The notes: generated by a model not told the origin, from the letters alone. A DNA stretch of 56,488 nt from Cohaesibacter sp. (GCA_025800145.1 JAOXSH010000121.1:1-56488); one strand, 5' to 3'. Numbered from the stretch's first letter, positions 8,335-17,580 are shown. Translations and numbers: made by a program.

Positions 8335-9069
8335 TTACAGCGTGTCATCGCCGACAAAACGAATGCGAACACGGCGATTTTGTTTGCCCTTATTCTCGAT
8401 CTTGCTCACCTCAATGGCACCAATCTCAAGCGTGGTGCCGACATGAGTGCCGCCGCAGGGCTGCAAATCAATATCGCCAATGGCGATAAGGCGCACCTTG
8501 CCAGCTCCTCTTGGGGGTTGCACTGACATGGTTTTAACCAGATCGGGCTGCGCATCCAGATCTTCATCACTGATCCAGAGCTCACTCACTGCATGATCGG
8601 CTTCTATCATATCGATGAGCTTTTGCGTCACCTCTTCTTTGGTGAAATTGGGGTCTGGAATGTTGAAATCCAGCCTTGCTTCCTCTTTGCCAATCTGGCC
8701 ACCGGTCACAGGATAGGGCAAGGCAACAGAGAGAAGATGCAAGGCAGTATGCAGGCGCATATGGGCGTAGCGATTGGCCCAATCCAGATGGCAGACTACC
8801 GACAGGCCTTCGGACAGTGCGTCTAACGATTGTCCTTCTGCCGGGATGTGCAAATTATCACCGCTATCCCTGTCCTTACGTGTAGCGGCCAGCTCCAGCC
8901 GCTCGCCATTTGGCAATTCCAGCCAGCCACAATCGCCCGGTTGGCCGCCGCCAGTTGGATAGAAAATCGACCGATCCAGCAGAATGGCCCCATCCTCTGT
9001 GATTGCGGTAACCGTTGCATCACAAATGCTTAGGTAAGAATCAGACCGGAACAAAGCCTCACATGTCAT
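8335..9069 (-). CDS. Alanyl-tRNA editing protein (AlaX type)
   Basis: A stand-alone trans-editing domain that hydrolyses mischarged Ser-tRNA(Ala) or Gly-tRNA(Ala). At 244 aa it has the size of AlaX-M proteins: an N-terminal beta-barrel (FYPTGGGQPGDCGWL) like the AlaRS glycine-rich segment, then the editing core with zinc ligands HTALH and CGGTH. Its ATG overlaps the cysK stop by 4 bp (ATGA at 9066-9069), so translation is coupled to the cysteine synthase. That pairing recurs in alphaproteobacteria in my recollection; a functional link is not obvious. Confidence 0.9.
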   Translation of the reverse strand: MTCEALFRSDSYLSICDATVTAITEDGAILLDRSIFYPTGGGQPGDCGWLELPNGERLELAATRKDRDSGDNLHIPAEGQSLDALSEGLSVVCHLDWANRYAHMRLHTALHLLSVALPYPVTGGQIGKEEARLDFNIPDPNFTKEEVTQKLIDMIEADHAVSELWISDEDLDAQPDLVKTMSVQPPRGAGKVRLIAIGDIDLQPCGGTHVGTTLEIGAIEVSKIENKGKQNRRVRIRFVGDDTL

Positions 9070-10112
9070 GAGCCGTCACTTTCTACAAAGGGCGCAATTA
9101 TCTGGCTTTTGCGCCCCATCCAGCCGGGAATGGGCAAATCTTTGGAAGCCAGAAAATCTGGATTGAACAATTTGGATTGATAGCGATTGCCATAATCACA
9201 CAGAATGGTGACGATGCGATGGCCGGGGCCTAGATTTTTGGCCATAGCAACCGCGCCCGCGATATTGATGGCAGACGAGCCGCCAAGACACAGGCCTTCC
9301 TTTTCCAAAAGATTGAAAATAAGGGGCAGGGCATCCTTATCAGCAATTTGATAAGCCTCATCGACTTTTAAACCATCGAGATTGCCCGTAATGCGGCCCT
9401 GACCAATGCCTTCTGTGATGGAAGAGCCTTCTGATTTCAAGTTCCCACTTGTATAATAGGAATAGAGGGCGGCCCCTTCTGGGTCTGCCAGACCAATGCG
9501 CACTTTGGGATGACGCATACGCAAGCCTTCGGCAGTCCCCGCCAACGTCCCGCCTGTGCCAACTGCGCAAATAAAGCCATCCACTTCTCCAGCGGTTTGT
9601 GACCAGATTTCAGGAGCTGTGGTTTCAATATGGGCTTGCCGGTTGGCAATGTTATCAAACTGATTGGCCCAGATTGCGCCGTGCGGTTCGCTTTCGTTGA
9701 GTTGTTCTGCAAGACGTTGGGAAAGCTTCACATAATTGTTTGGATTGCGATAAGGAACGGCGGGTACCTCTACCAATTGCGCCCCAGCCAGACGCAGCAT
9801 ATCCTTTTTTTCCTGCGATTGGGTTTCGGGAATCACAATCACACAGCGATAGCCAAGGGCGTTGGCAATCAGGGCCAAACCAATGCCGGTATTGCCCGCA
9901 GTGCCCTCAACGATTGTCCCACCGGGCTTTAAGGCACCGCTTTGTATCGCATCCTTGATGATATAGAGCGCCGCACGATCCTTGACGGACTGGCCGGGAT
10001 TCATAAATTCGGCTTTGCCCAAAATTTCGCAACCGGTTGCTTCGCTGACAGCATTGAGGCGCAAAAGCGGCGTATTTCCAATTGCATCAATCATGGATGG
10101 CATTATGGGCAT
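9066..10112 (-). CDS. cysK: Cysteine synthase A
   Basis: PLP enzyme making cysteine from O-acetylserine and sulfide. The 348-aa protein shows the Schiff-base lysine in GQSVKDRAALY, the substrate loop GTAGNTGIGLA and the phosphate-binding GTGGTLAGTAEGL. It is about 25 residues longer than E. coli CysK, mainly at the C-terminus (WMGRKSQIIAPFVESDGS). A cystathionine beta-synthase is unlikely because no CBS domain follows. It leads the run cysK-alaX-GFA-sseA on the minus strand. The 234-bp region upstream must carry the promoter. Confidence 0.92.
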   Translation of the reverse strand: MPIMPSMIDAIGNTPLLRLNAVSEATGCEILGKAEFMNPGQSVKDRAALYIIKDAIQSGALKPGGTIVEGTAGNTGIGLALIANALGYRCVIVIPETQSQEKKDMLRLAGAQLVEVPAVPYRNPNNYVKLSQRLAEQLNESEPHGAIWANQFDNIANRQAHIETTAPEIWSQTAGEVDGFICAVGTGGTLAGTAEGLRMRHPKVRIGLADPEGAALYSYYTSGNLKSEGSSITEGIGQGRITGNLDGLKVDEAYQIADKDALPLIFNLLEKEGLCLGGSSAINIAGAVAMAKNLGPGHRIVTILCDYGNRYQSKLFNPDFLASKDLPIPGWMGRKSQIIAPFVESDGS

Positions 10113-10346
10113 AGTCCCTCATTCCTTTTGAATCTCTTGCAAGCTTTGCCATGTAAAATTCTAGCCAGAATAGGCAGTTGACCCAGTCAGGGCAAGTGAG
10201 AGAACAAATCCTGATATATTTATTTCTTCCAACATCTGCATGGCGCAAATTTGGTTTCTTATCGTACAAAGACAGAAAATAATGATCCGATCTGACGATA
10301 CAAGATCGCTTCTCATGATCTTGTTGTTCGGTTCTCACACCCGCTT

Positions 10347-10466
10347 TTAGCGCCTTGTTTGCATGGTGACGTTATAATGCTTTGAAAAGGCGCGGGATAA
10401 CGTGGCGGTGGAGGCAAATCCTGTGCATGTTGCGATTTCTGAGACCGCCAAATCTGTCTCTTCATC
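10347..10466 (-). pseudogene. C-terminal remnant of an AraC-family regulator
   Basis: The last 39 residues of a minus-strand frame (LDEETDLAVSEIATCTGFASTATLSRAFSKHYN, in two pieces around VSEIA and GFAS) match the second helix-turn-helix of AraC/GlxA-type regulators: the pattern IA..tGF.s...LsRaF...y. Similarity stops at 10467, exactly where an intergenic palindrome begins. The rest of the gene, normally about 300 aa, is missing; upstream lie repeats and then an unrelated VOC gene. I infer a gene destroyed by repeat insertion and deletion. Confidence 0.75.
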
Positions 10467-10518
10467 TAGAGCATATTTTTCGAAAAGTGTGTGCGGTTTT
10501 CGGACAAAAATATGCTTA
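10467..10518. repeat. Palindromic repeat, rhizobial type
   Basis: AGCATATTTTT and AAAAATATGCT form the arms of a 52-bp imperfect palindrome, with CGAAAAGTG and GCGGTTTTCGG inside. Sequences of this design (GAGCAT...CGAAAAGTG...GGTTTTCGG...ATGCTC) are, in my recollection, common in Rhizobium and Mesorhizobium intergenic DNA. Confidence 0.7.
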
Positions 10519-10529
10519 GAAACAAAGGC

Positions 10530-10571
10530 TAGAGCATTTTGAATAACGACGTGTTTATTCAAAATGCTCTA
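10530..10571. repeat. 42-bp palindrome
   Basis: TAGAGCATTTTGAATAA (10530-10546) is followed by a short spacer and its perfect inverse complement ending at 10571. It shares the TAGAGCAT end with the neighbouring palindrome and lies between it and the truncated repeat at 10578. Confidence 0.75.
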
Positions 10572-10577
10572 AGTGCT

Positions 10578-10622
10578 CGATTTAAAAGTCTCCGGGAGAG
10601 GGCTGGCTCAGACCGTTGGTAT
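10578..10622. repeat. Truncated 137-bp repeat plus inverted-repeat end remnant
   Basis: GATTTAAAAGTCTCC at 10579 matches the left arm of the palindromic element at 21589-21725, and GAGAGGGCTGGCTCAG matches that element's right inner part, so the middle is deleted. CCGTTGGTAT at 10613-10622 equals the last 10 bases of the inverted-repeat family at 6013-6242. The remnant ends 5 bp from the stop of the VOC gene. Confidence 0.65.
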
Positions 10623-10627
10623 GATTC

Positions 10628-11029
10628 CTAATTGGGTGCAGCATATTCCACTAGATCCCACAGATTGCCATAGAGATCTTCAAAAACGGCAACTGTTCCA
10701 TAATCGGCTTCCAGAGGAGGGCGAATGAATGTGATGTTGCGACTTTTATAAAGCTCATAATCTCGCCAGAAATTATCCGTTTCCAGAAACAAGAAAACCC
10801 GCCCTCCCGCTTGATCGCCAATATATCGGGCTTGATGGTCGTTGCTGGCACGGGCGAGAAGGAGCGATGTTTTTCCCTCTCCCTTGGGTTTGACCACAAC
10901 CCAGCGCTTGTTTTGTTCTGGCTGATAGGTGTCATCGATCAGCTCAAAGCCAAGTTTGTTTGTATAAAAATCGATCGCTTCGTCATAATCACGCACAACA
11001 ATGGCAATCAGGGACATGGATTGAGACAT
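10628..11029 (-). CDS. VOC (glyoxalase/bleomycin-resistance) superfamily protein
   Basis: A 133-aa single VOC unit with two beta-alpha-beta-beta-beta modules: MSLIAIVVRDYDEAIDFYTNKLGFEL at the start and a C-terminal VAVFEDLYGNLWDLVEYA with the conserved Glu/Asp-Gly-Asn pattern. Function could be metal-dependent isomerase, dioxygenase or drug binding; the sequence does not decide. It begins 15 bp after the stop of the ABC-F gene on the same strand, so both are probably co-transcribed. A start at the second Met (MSLIA) is also possible. Confidence 0.82.
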   Translation of the reverse strand: MSQSMSLIAIVVRDYDEAIDFYTNKLGFELIDDTYQPEQNKRWVVVKPKGEGKTSLLLARASNDHQARYIGDQAGGRVFLFLETDNFWRDYELYKSRNITFIRPPLEADYGTVAVFEDLYGNLWDLVEYAAPN

Positions 11030-11044
11030 GATTGGGGCGTCCTT

Positions 11045-12925
11045 TTATGCTTCGAGTTCCTCTGACAATTCCAGCCATTTTTCTTCTATTTTGTCCAGCA
11101 AGTCGGCAAGATCACTGCGGTCTTTGGACAATTTGGCACCTTTTTCGGGGAATTTGGCGTAAAGCTCGGGGTCGGACAGCATGTCATCCATCTTTGCAAG
11201 GCGCTCGCGGATTTTCTCCATATCGCGTTCGGCTGCCTGAATTTTGCGGCGCAAGGGGGCTTGCTCCTTGCGTTTTTCAGCAGCAGAGCGGCGCTTTTCT
11301 GCGGCCTGATTGCTCTCTTCGCTGGCTGTTTTTTCTTTTGTGGTGCTGTCGGGATTGTTGCGGCTTGCCAGCAGCAGGCGGCGATAATCATCCAGATCTC
11401 CGTCATAGCTTTTGCAGGTGCCATCATGCACCAGCCAGAGACGATCAACACAGGCTTCGATCAAGTGGCGATCATGAGAGATCAGCAGCACAGCCCCTTC
11501 ATATTCGTTGATGGCATGAACCAGAGCTTCGCGGCTATCAATGTCCAGATGGTTTGTTGGTTCGTCCAAAATGAGCAGATGCGGACCTTCAAAGGTTGCC
11601 AAACCAAGAAGCAGGCGGGCCTTTTCGCCGCCAGACAGGCTTTTGGCGGGAATGTCCATCTTTTCTGTGCCAAGACCCATTTGTGCGACGCGCGCCCGCA
11701 CTTTGGCTTCTGGAGCATCCGGCATCAGCGGGCGGACATGTTCGACAGCATTGTCACCGGGCCGCAATTCATCAAGCTGATGCTGCGCGAAAAAAGCGAT
11801 TTTCAGTTTATTGGCGCGGTTGATTTGGCCGCTGTCAATGTCCAAACGCTTGGAGATCAGTTTGGCAAAGGTGGATTTGCCGTTGCCATTGGCTCCCAGC
11901 AAGGCCAGACGGTCATCGGGATCAATGCGCAGATCCAGATTTTTCAGGATCGGTTGTCCCGGCTCATAGCCAACAGAGGCCTTTTCCAGCCGAATGATGG
12001 GCGGAGCGGCGCGTTTTTGCGGGTTGGGAAAGGTAATGGGCTTGATGTGGTCTTCCACCACAGCGGCGATGGGTTTCATGCGCTCCAAGGCCTTGATGCG
12101 GCTTTGGGCCTGTTTGGCTTTTGTGGCTTTGGCCTTGAAACGGGTGATGAAGCTTTCCAAATGTTTGCGCTGGTCCAATTGTTTGGCGCGCATCTTTTGC
12201 TGCAATTCCAGTTTTTCCCGGCGGGTGCGCTCAAAATTGTCATAGCCCCCCCGATAAGAGGTCAGCTTTAACTGGTCCAGATGGGCGATATGATCCACTG
12301 CCTTGTTCAGCAAATCCCTGTCATGGCTGATAATCATCACCGTGTGGGGATAGCGGGCAATATAGCTTTCCAGCCACAGGGTGCCTTCCAGATCGAGATA
12401 GTTTGTTGGCTCATCCAATAACAGAAGATCCGGTTCTGCAAAGAGGATAGCGGCAAGGGCCACACGCATACGCCAACCGCCGGAAAAATCCTTCGTTGGG
12501 CGCTCTTGTGCCGCTGCATCAAATCCCAAACCATGAAGAATGGTTGCCGCGCGGCTTGGCGCTGAATGGGCACCGATATCTGCAAGGCGCAATTGAATGT
12601 CTGCAATGCGATTGGCATCCGTTGCGGTTTCGGCCTCGGATAATAAATTTGTGCGTTCCATATCGGCTTTCAATACAAAATCCAGCAGGCTTTCATCGGA
12701 TGCCGGGGCTTCCTGTGCCACTTGGCCAACATGAGCCCCTTTGCGGATGGTGGCTGAGCCACTTTCCGGTGCGATATCTCCCACCAACAGCTTAAACAGG
12801 GTCGTCTTGCCGGTGCCATTGCGGCCAACAAGGCCAAATTTTGCGCCTTCGGGGACAACGAGTGTGGCATCTTCCAGCAAGGTTCTGCCTGCGATGCGAT
12901 AGGTGAGATTATTGATATGCAGCAT
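11045..12925 (-). CDS. ABC-F family ATPase (YheS/Uup type)
   Basis: A soluble protein with two ABC domains and no membrane segments, of the class that acts on ribosomes. ATG 12925 (MLHINNLTYRIAGRTLL) gives 626 aa; the 70 extra upstream codons overlap the divergent GST promoter and are not ABC-like. Domain 1: GLVGRNGTGKTT, signature FSGGWRMR, Walker B LLLLDEPTNYLDLEG. A linker rich in Lys/Arg/Gln lies between the domains. Domain 2: GANGNGKST, LSGGEKAR, LLILDEPTNHLD. A charged C-terminal coiled coil (KRRSAAEKRKEQ..., RRKIQAAERDMEKIRERLAK) follows. The arrangement fits YheS better than EttA, which lacks this tail. Confidence 0.9.
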   Translation of the reverse strand: MLHINNLTYRIAGRTLLEDATLVVPEGAKFGLVGRNGTGKTTLFKLLVGDIAPESGSATIRKGAHVGQVAQEAPASDESLLDFVLKADMERTNLLSEAETATDANRIADIQLRLADIGAHSAPSRAATILHGLGFDAAAQERPTKDFSGGWRMRVALAAILFAEPDLLLLDEPTNYLDLEGTLWLESYIARYPHTVMIISHDRDLLNKAVDHIAHLDQLKLTSYRGGYDNFERTRREKLELQQKMRAKQLDQRKHLESFITRFKAKATKAKQAQSRIKALERMKPIAAVVEDHIKPITFPNPQKRAAPPIIRLEKASVGYEPGQPILKNLDLRIDPDDRLALLGANGNGKSTFAKLISKRLDIDSGQINRANKLKIAFFAQHQLDELRPGDNAVEHVRPLMPDAPEAKVRARVAQMGLGTEKMDIPAKSLSGGEKARLLLGLATFEGPHLLILDEPTNHLDIDSREALVHAINEYEGAVLLISHDRHLIEACVDRLWLVHDGTCKSYDGDLDDYRRLLLASRNNPDSTTKEKTASEESNQAAEKRRSAAEKRKEQAPLRRKIQAAERDMEKIRERLAKMDDMLSDPELYAKFPEKGAKLSKDRSDLADLLDKIEEKWLELSEELEA

Positions 12926-13123
12926 AATGCCCGCTTGTGCCTGATTTGAGAGGATTTGGCAATGGGGATGTGTCACACAGCCTTTGCATAATGGGATGGG
13001 ATTTCGGGTGCACCAAGTTAATGACCGTTTGTTTTGGTTGACATTGGCTGTGTGATTTTTCAGGCTTTGCCCAAACAAAAGAGCAATCCAGCAAAGGGCC
13101 GAGCAAGCCGATAAGGAGCGATC

Positions 13124-13810
13124 ATGACCATTCAACTTTATGATTTATGCGCAGCGGATAGGGAGAGGCGGTTTTCACCGGCTTGTTGGCGCACACGCAT
13201 GGCACTGGAGCATAAGGGGCTGGCTTATGAGACTGTGCCTGTCCTTTTTACGGAAATTGCCTCAATTGCTGATCGGCAACAGCGCACACTGCCTGTCTTG
13301 GTGGATGGTGATGAGATCAAGCGTGACAGTTTTGAGATTGCGCTTTATCTGGAGAAAAATTACGGCGACAAGCCCAGCCTGTTTGGCGGAGAGGGTGGAA
13401 TGGCGCTGTCGCGTTTTCTTCATGGGTGGGCCGGGGCAACCTTGGATGCCCAGATTGTCCGGCTGGTTTTATGTGATATTCATGCTATTTTAGATGAAGC
13501 GGATCAGTCTTATTTTCGCGATAGCCGCGAAAAGAGGTTCGGGACATCGCTGGAAGCGGTTGTCAATCGCTCCGATGAGGCCGTTCAGGCCTTTCGCAAT
13601 AGCTTGCTACCATTGCGCTTGAGCCTTAAGGGGCAGAATTTCCTTGGTGGCGATGCTCCGCTTTATGGGGATTATTGCGTCTTTGGATCTTTTCAATGGG
13701 CGCGTATGGTCTCGGATTTCGCCTTGCTGCAAGAAGATGATCCGGTTCAGCTTTGGTTTGAACGCTGTCTTGATTTGTTTGATGGATTGGGCCGCAAGGC
13801 AAAAGGCTAG
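13124..13810 (+). CDS. Glutathione S-transferase family protein (LigE-like)
   Basis: A 228-aa protein with an N-terminal thioredoxin-like domain and a C-terminal all-helical domain. SPACWRTRMALEHKGLAYE near residue 19 and the cis-Pro/substrate region TLPVLVDGDEIKRDSFEIALYLE are typical of the LigE/beta-etherase-like GST group (family knowledge). Substrate unknown. It is divergent from the ABC-F gene. Confidence 0.85.
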   Translation: MTIQLYDLCAADRERRFSPACWRTRMALEHKGLAYETVPVLFTEIASIADRQQRTLPVLVDGDEIKRDSFEIALYLEKNYGDKPSLFGGEGGMALSRFLHGWAGATLDAQIVRLVLCDIHAILDEADQSYFRDSREKRFGTSLEAVVNRSDEAVQAFRNSLLPLRLSLKGQNFLGGDAPLYGDYCVFGSFQWARMVSDFALLQEDDPVQLWFERCLDLFDGLGRKAKG

Positions 13811-13972
13811 CGCTTGTCTTTGGGGAGGAATGGACGTTCGTCATGAGCTTGTCATGCAATAGGGCTTGCTACTGGGCCAAGGGGCGGTTATATAGCGGCC
13901 AAATCCTTGGCCCTTTGTCTTATTCTTTTGCAAATGGCTTTTTCTTTACAAGCGAGAACGGGAAATTTTTCC

Positions 13973-14395
13973 ATGGCTATCGAACGTACTTTTTCCATCA
14001 TCAAGCCAGATGCAACCAAGCGTAACCTGACCGGCAAAATCATTGCAAAATTTGAAGAAGCTGGTCTGCGTATCGTTGCTTCCAAGCGTATCCGTATGAG
14101 CCAAGAGCAGGCAGAAGGTTTCTATGCTGTGCATAAAGAGCGCCCTTTCTTCGGTGAGCTGGTTGAGTTCATGATGTCCGAGCCTGTTGTTGTTCAGGTT
14201 CTGGAAGGTGAGAATGCCATTGCTAAAAACCGTGAAGTCATGGGCGCAACCAATCCTGCAGAAGCAGCTGACGGCACCATCCGTAAAGAGTTCGCACTGT
14301 CCATCGGTGAAAACTCTGTTCACGGCTCTGACGCACCAGAAACCGCTGCTGAAGAAATCAAGTTCTTCTTTTCTGATGCAGAGCTGGTTGGCTAA
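13973..14395 (+). CDS. ndk: Nucleoside diphosphate kinase
   Basis: Phosphorylates NDPs to NTPs through a phosphohistidine. ATG 13973 gives the standard 140-aa protein [18 protein letters not shown]; the open frame runs upstream to 13907 without homology. The kinase active site [12 protein letters not shown] carries the phosphorylated His, and the nucleotide-binding KERPFFGEL and MGATNPAEA loops are intact. A strong terminator follows at 14424-14460. Confidence 0.97.
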   Translation: MAIERTFSIIKPDATKRNLTGKIIAKFEEAGLRIVASKRIRMSQEQAEGFYAVHKERPFFGELVEFMMSEPVVVQVLEGENAIAKNREVMGATNPAEAADGTIRKEFALSIGENSVHGSDAPETAAEEIKFFFSDAELVG

Positions 14396-14423
14396 GGGCC
14401 TTTGATCTTGTGATCATCACAAT

Positions 14424-14460
14424 AAAAAGCCCCGCACTTGAAAGAGTGTGGGGCTTTTTT
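14424..14460. terminator. Bidirectional terminator ndk/lysE
   Basis: AAAAAGCCCCGCACTT pairs with GAGTGTGGGGCTTTTTT across a GAAA loop. Both strands end in a T-run, so it can serve ndk (+) and the LysE gene (-). Confidence 0.88.
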
Positions 14461-14492
14461 GTGGCCAAATTGATTGGGTCAGTTTTCCTGGA

Positions 14493-15113
14493 TCAGCGGG
14501 TAGCAGCGGCCATGGCGATGCCAAAGCCCATGAAGGTGGCACCAATGGAGCGACGCAGAATTTTCATCCGCTTGGGACTGGTGATGAACAGGCGAAACCG
14601 GCCACTGAGCAAAGCTACAACAATATGGCTGATCAGACAGACCATTGCATAGGTGATGGAGAGCAGACTGCCTTGAACGATCAGATTGGCGTGGGTGGTT
14701 AAGAAGGGCGGAATAATCGCCACCAAGACGGCCATGGCCTTGGGATTGGTGAGGGCAATGCCGACGCCAGTGAAAAAGAGTTTGCCTGATTTTGGCAAGC
14801 CGTCGCTATTTTGTGTTTCCACCAGATTGGAGCGATCGCGCCATGTCTTGATGCCCAGCCAGACGAGATAGAGGCCACCGATGATTTTTAGCGCCATAAA
14901 GGCCAGACTGGAGGCCAGCATGATAGCTCCGAGGCCAAAGGTAACCGCCATGCCAAGAATGGCAATGCCAATCGTATTGCCAAAGGCAGACCAGAGCGTG
15001 ATGCGACTGCCAAAGCGCAGCGAATTGGACATGGTCAGCAAAAGCCCGGGGCCGGGGCTGAAAGCGGGCAAAATGGAAAGGGCTACAAAAAGCAGCCATG
15101 CATCCAGTGGCAT
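14493..15113 (-). CDS. LysE/RhtB family amino-acid exporter
   Basis: A 206-aa inner-membrane exporter with about six hydrophobic segments. The conserved N-terminal motif SPGPGLLLTMSNSLRFG and the second-helix GIALTNPKAMAVLVAIIPPF are diagnostic of the RhtB/LysE family. Start ATG 15113 is preceded on the minus strand by AAAAGGATC at good spacing; upstream in-frame codons to 15158 are charged and unlikely to be translated. Substrate probably a homoserine/threonine-like amino acid, not determinable here. A remnant of a second LysE gene is at 40022-40174. Confidence 0.87.
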   Translation of the reverse strand: MPLDAWLLFVALSILPAFSPGPGLLLTMSNSLRFGSRITLWSAFGNTIGIAILGMAVTFGLGAIMLASSLAFMALKIIGGLYLVWLGIKTWRDRSNLVETQNSDGLPKSGKLFFTGVGIALTNPKAMAVLVAIIPPFLTTHANLIVQGSLLSITYAMVCLISHIVVALLSGRFRLFITSPKRMKILRRSIGATFMGFGIAMAAATR

Positions 15114-15342
15114 GGCACGATCCTTTTTTCTGTCTTTTGGAAAATGTCTTTGAAACACAGTATGGCAAAGGCATATGAGGGAATGGCCTCACTATAAAGA
15201 GATCCAGCTTTTATGGTCAATCTTTTTGCTCTCTTCTCCTATCATCACAGCCATCCTTGTCAGATTGGAAGGATGAATTGTCTATGTCCTTTGCATATGT
15301 ATCTTGCTAAAAGGATAGGATGCTCAAAGACAGGACCGTTTT

Positions 15343-17427
15343 ATGACCAGCTATCCTTATTTTGCTAAATCGGTATGCCCGCATGATTGTCCCTCTTGTT
15401 GTGCGCTGGAGGTGGAGATTGTGGCTCGTGACCGTATTGGCCGCGTGAAAGGGGCCAAGGATAATGATTATACGGCCGGGGTGGTGTGTGCCAAAGTGGC
15501 GCGCTATGCAGAGCGCAATCACCATAGCGAGCGGTTGACACATCCCATGCGCCGTATAGGCCCAAAAGGTGCGGGACAGTGGCAAAAAATCAGCTGGGAC
15601 GAGGCCTTGGACGAGGTGGCGTCAAACTTTCGTGCGGCTGAAGAGGAATTTGGCTCTGAAAGCATATGGCCCTATTTCTTTGCCGGCACAATGGGCTTTG
15701 TGCAGCGGGACGGAATTGAGCGCTTGCGCAATGTGAAGCGCTATAGTGGGCAATATTCAACCATTTGCGTCAGTTTGGCCTGGCCCGGTTATATGGCAGG
15801 AACAGGACGCTTGTCCGGTTCTGATCCGCGAGAGATGGGCCTGAGTGATTGTGTCGTGATATGGGGCACCAATCCGGTCAATACCCAAGTCAATGTGATG
15901 AGCCATGCGATCAAGGCGCGCAAAAGCCGCAAAGCCAAGATTGTTGTCATTGATATCTATAAAACAGCCTCTATGGAGCAGGCAGATCTGGGATTGATCT
16001 TGCGTCCCGGAACAGATGGGGCGCTGGCTTGCGCGCTCATGCATTGTTTGTTCCGCGATGGTTTGGCAGATCGGGACTATCTGCAAGACTATAGCGATTG
16101 CCCTGAGGCTTTAGAAGCGCATTTATCCACGCGCGGGCCGGATTGGGCGTCCAAGATTACCGGATTATCGGTTGAGGAGATTGAAGCCTTTGCCGCTTTA
16201 ATCGGTGACCGCCCCCGAAGTTATTTCCGGCTTGGTTATGGATTTAGCCGTCAGCGCAATGGGGCTGTGAATATGCACGCGGCAAGCTGCGTTGCCGCTG
16301 TTTTGGGCAGTTGGCGCTATGAAGGGGGCGGGGCCTATCATACCAATGCAGGTTCGTTTCGTAGTGATACCAGCCTGCTGGAGGCAGACGACCATAAGGA
16401 TGCATCTATACGCAAGCTGGATCAATCGCAGATCGGGCGTATTCTGATCGGTGATGCGGAGGCGCTCTATAAGGGGCCACCGGTCAAAGCCATGCTGATT
16501 CAGAATACCAATCCCATGTCGGTGGCCCCTGAGCAAAATCTGGTCAGAGCCGGGTTTGCTCGTGAAGATCTGTTTGTCTGTGTGCATGAGCAATTCATGA
16601 CCGAGACGGCGCAGATGGCCGATATTGTTTTGCCTGCCACCATGTTTACCGAACATGACGATATTTATAAGGCGGGTGGGCAGGCTTATTGGGGATTGGG
16701 CCCCAAATTGATTGATGCGCCTGAGGAGTGCCGCCCCAACCATTGGGTGATTTGCCAATTGGCCAAACGTTTGGGAGCAGAGCATCGCGGCTTTGAGATG
16801 AGCGAGCAAGAGCATATTGCCCATTTTCTTGAAAGACCGGGACAGACATCCCTTGATGAAGTGTCCGATAAAGGCTGGGTTGATATTCAGAGCGATTTTG
16901 AGACGGCGCATTTTATCAAGGGGTTTGCATGGCCTGACGGTAAATTTCGTTTCCGCCCGCAATGGCAGACACTTCCCTATTCTCATAATGGTGGCATGGG
17001 GCCGATTGACGATATCCCCTCTCTTCCCGATCATTGGGATATTTTGGAAAAGGCTGACGATCTTCATCCTTTCAGGCTTGCAACCTCGCCAGCGCGTTCT
17101 TTCCTCAATTCCAGCTTTACCGAGACCATGGGATCGCGCAAGAAGGAAGGGGGTCCGAGCCTGAAAATGCATCCTGACGATATGGCTAAGCTGTCTGTTG
17201 TTGATGGAGATGAGCTGCATATTGGCAATGAACGCGGCGATGTCTATTTGCATGTCGAGGCATTTGAGGGGCTTGTACGGGGCGTGGTGATTGCCGAAGG
17301 GCTTTGGCCAAACAGGGATCATAAAGGGGGCAGGGGCATCAATAGCCTGACCTCAGCCGATCAGGCGGCTCCTTTCGGTGGCGCTGCGCTTCATGACAAC
17401 AAAGTATGGATCAAAAAATCAGGTTAG
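15343..17427 (+). CDS. Molybdopterin-dependent oxidoreductase with N-terminal [4Fe-4S] cluster
   Basis: A 694-aa soluble Mo/W-bisMGD enzyme of the formate dehydrogenase/DMSO reductase superfamily. The N-terminal cluster motif is CPHDCPSCC with the fourth Cys in GVVCAKVARY about 35 residues later; CPSCC has one more Cys than the usual spacing requires. The Mo-domain follows (WPYFFAGTMGFVQRDG, VIWGTNPVNTQ, NTNPMSVAPEQ, ADIVLPATMFTEHDD) and a C-terminal molydopterin-dinucleotide-binding domain (LNSSFTETMG, KMHPDDMAKLSVVDGDEL). No Tat signal is visible, so it is probably cytoplasmic. No partner subunit is adjacent. Substrate unknown. Confidence 0.88.
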   Translation: MTSYPYFAKSVCPHDCPSCCALEVEIVARDRIGRVKGAKDNDYTAGVVCAKVARYAERNHHSERLTHPMRRIGPKGAGQWQKISWDEALDEVASNFRAAEEEFGSESIWPYFFAGTMGFVQRDGIERLRNVKRYSGQYSTICVSLAWPGYMAGTGRLSGSDPREMGLSDCVVIWGTNPVNTQVNVMSHAIKARKSRKAKIVVIDIYKTASMEQADLGLILRPGTDGALACALMHCLFRDGLADRDYLQDYSDCPEALEAHLSTRGPDWASKITGLSVEEIEAFAALIGDRPRSYFRLGYGFSRQRNGAVNMHAASCVAAVLGSWRYEGGGAYHTNAGSFRSDTSLLEADDHKDASIRKLDQSQIGRILIGDAEALYKGPPVKAMLIQNTNPMSVAPEQNLVRAGFAREDLFVCVHEQFMTETAQMADIVLPATMFTEHDDIYKAGGQAYWGLGPKLIDAPEECRPNHWVICQLAKRLGAEHRGFEMSEQEHIAHFLERPGQTSLDEVSDKGWVDIQSDFETAHFIKGFAWPDGKFRFRPQWQTLPYSHNGGMGPIDDIPSLPDHWDILEKADDLHPFRLATSPARSFLNSSFTETMGSRKKEGGPSLKMHPDDMAKLSVVDGDELHIGNERGDVYLHVEAFEGLVRGVVIAEGLWPNRDHKGGRGINSLTSADQAAPFGGAALHDNKVWIKKSG

Positions 17428-17580
17428 GCTCAGGACCGCTTTGTGCTTTGCCATTTGCCATGGAATCATTACATTGCCTTTGAAGGATTTCTCTGTCCCT
17501 ACGCTATCAGCCCAAAGTCAGAGAAGGTGAGCCAATAGAAAAATCGGGGCATCCCAGTCTCTTGGGGTGATGTATGTAAG

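Noticed and set aside
10113-10338. An 83-codon minus-strand frame crossing into cysK
   Set aside because: It overlaps the start of cysK, has no family resemblance, and fits the region where the cysK promoter must lie.
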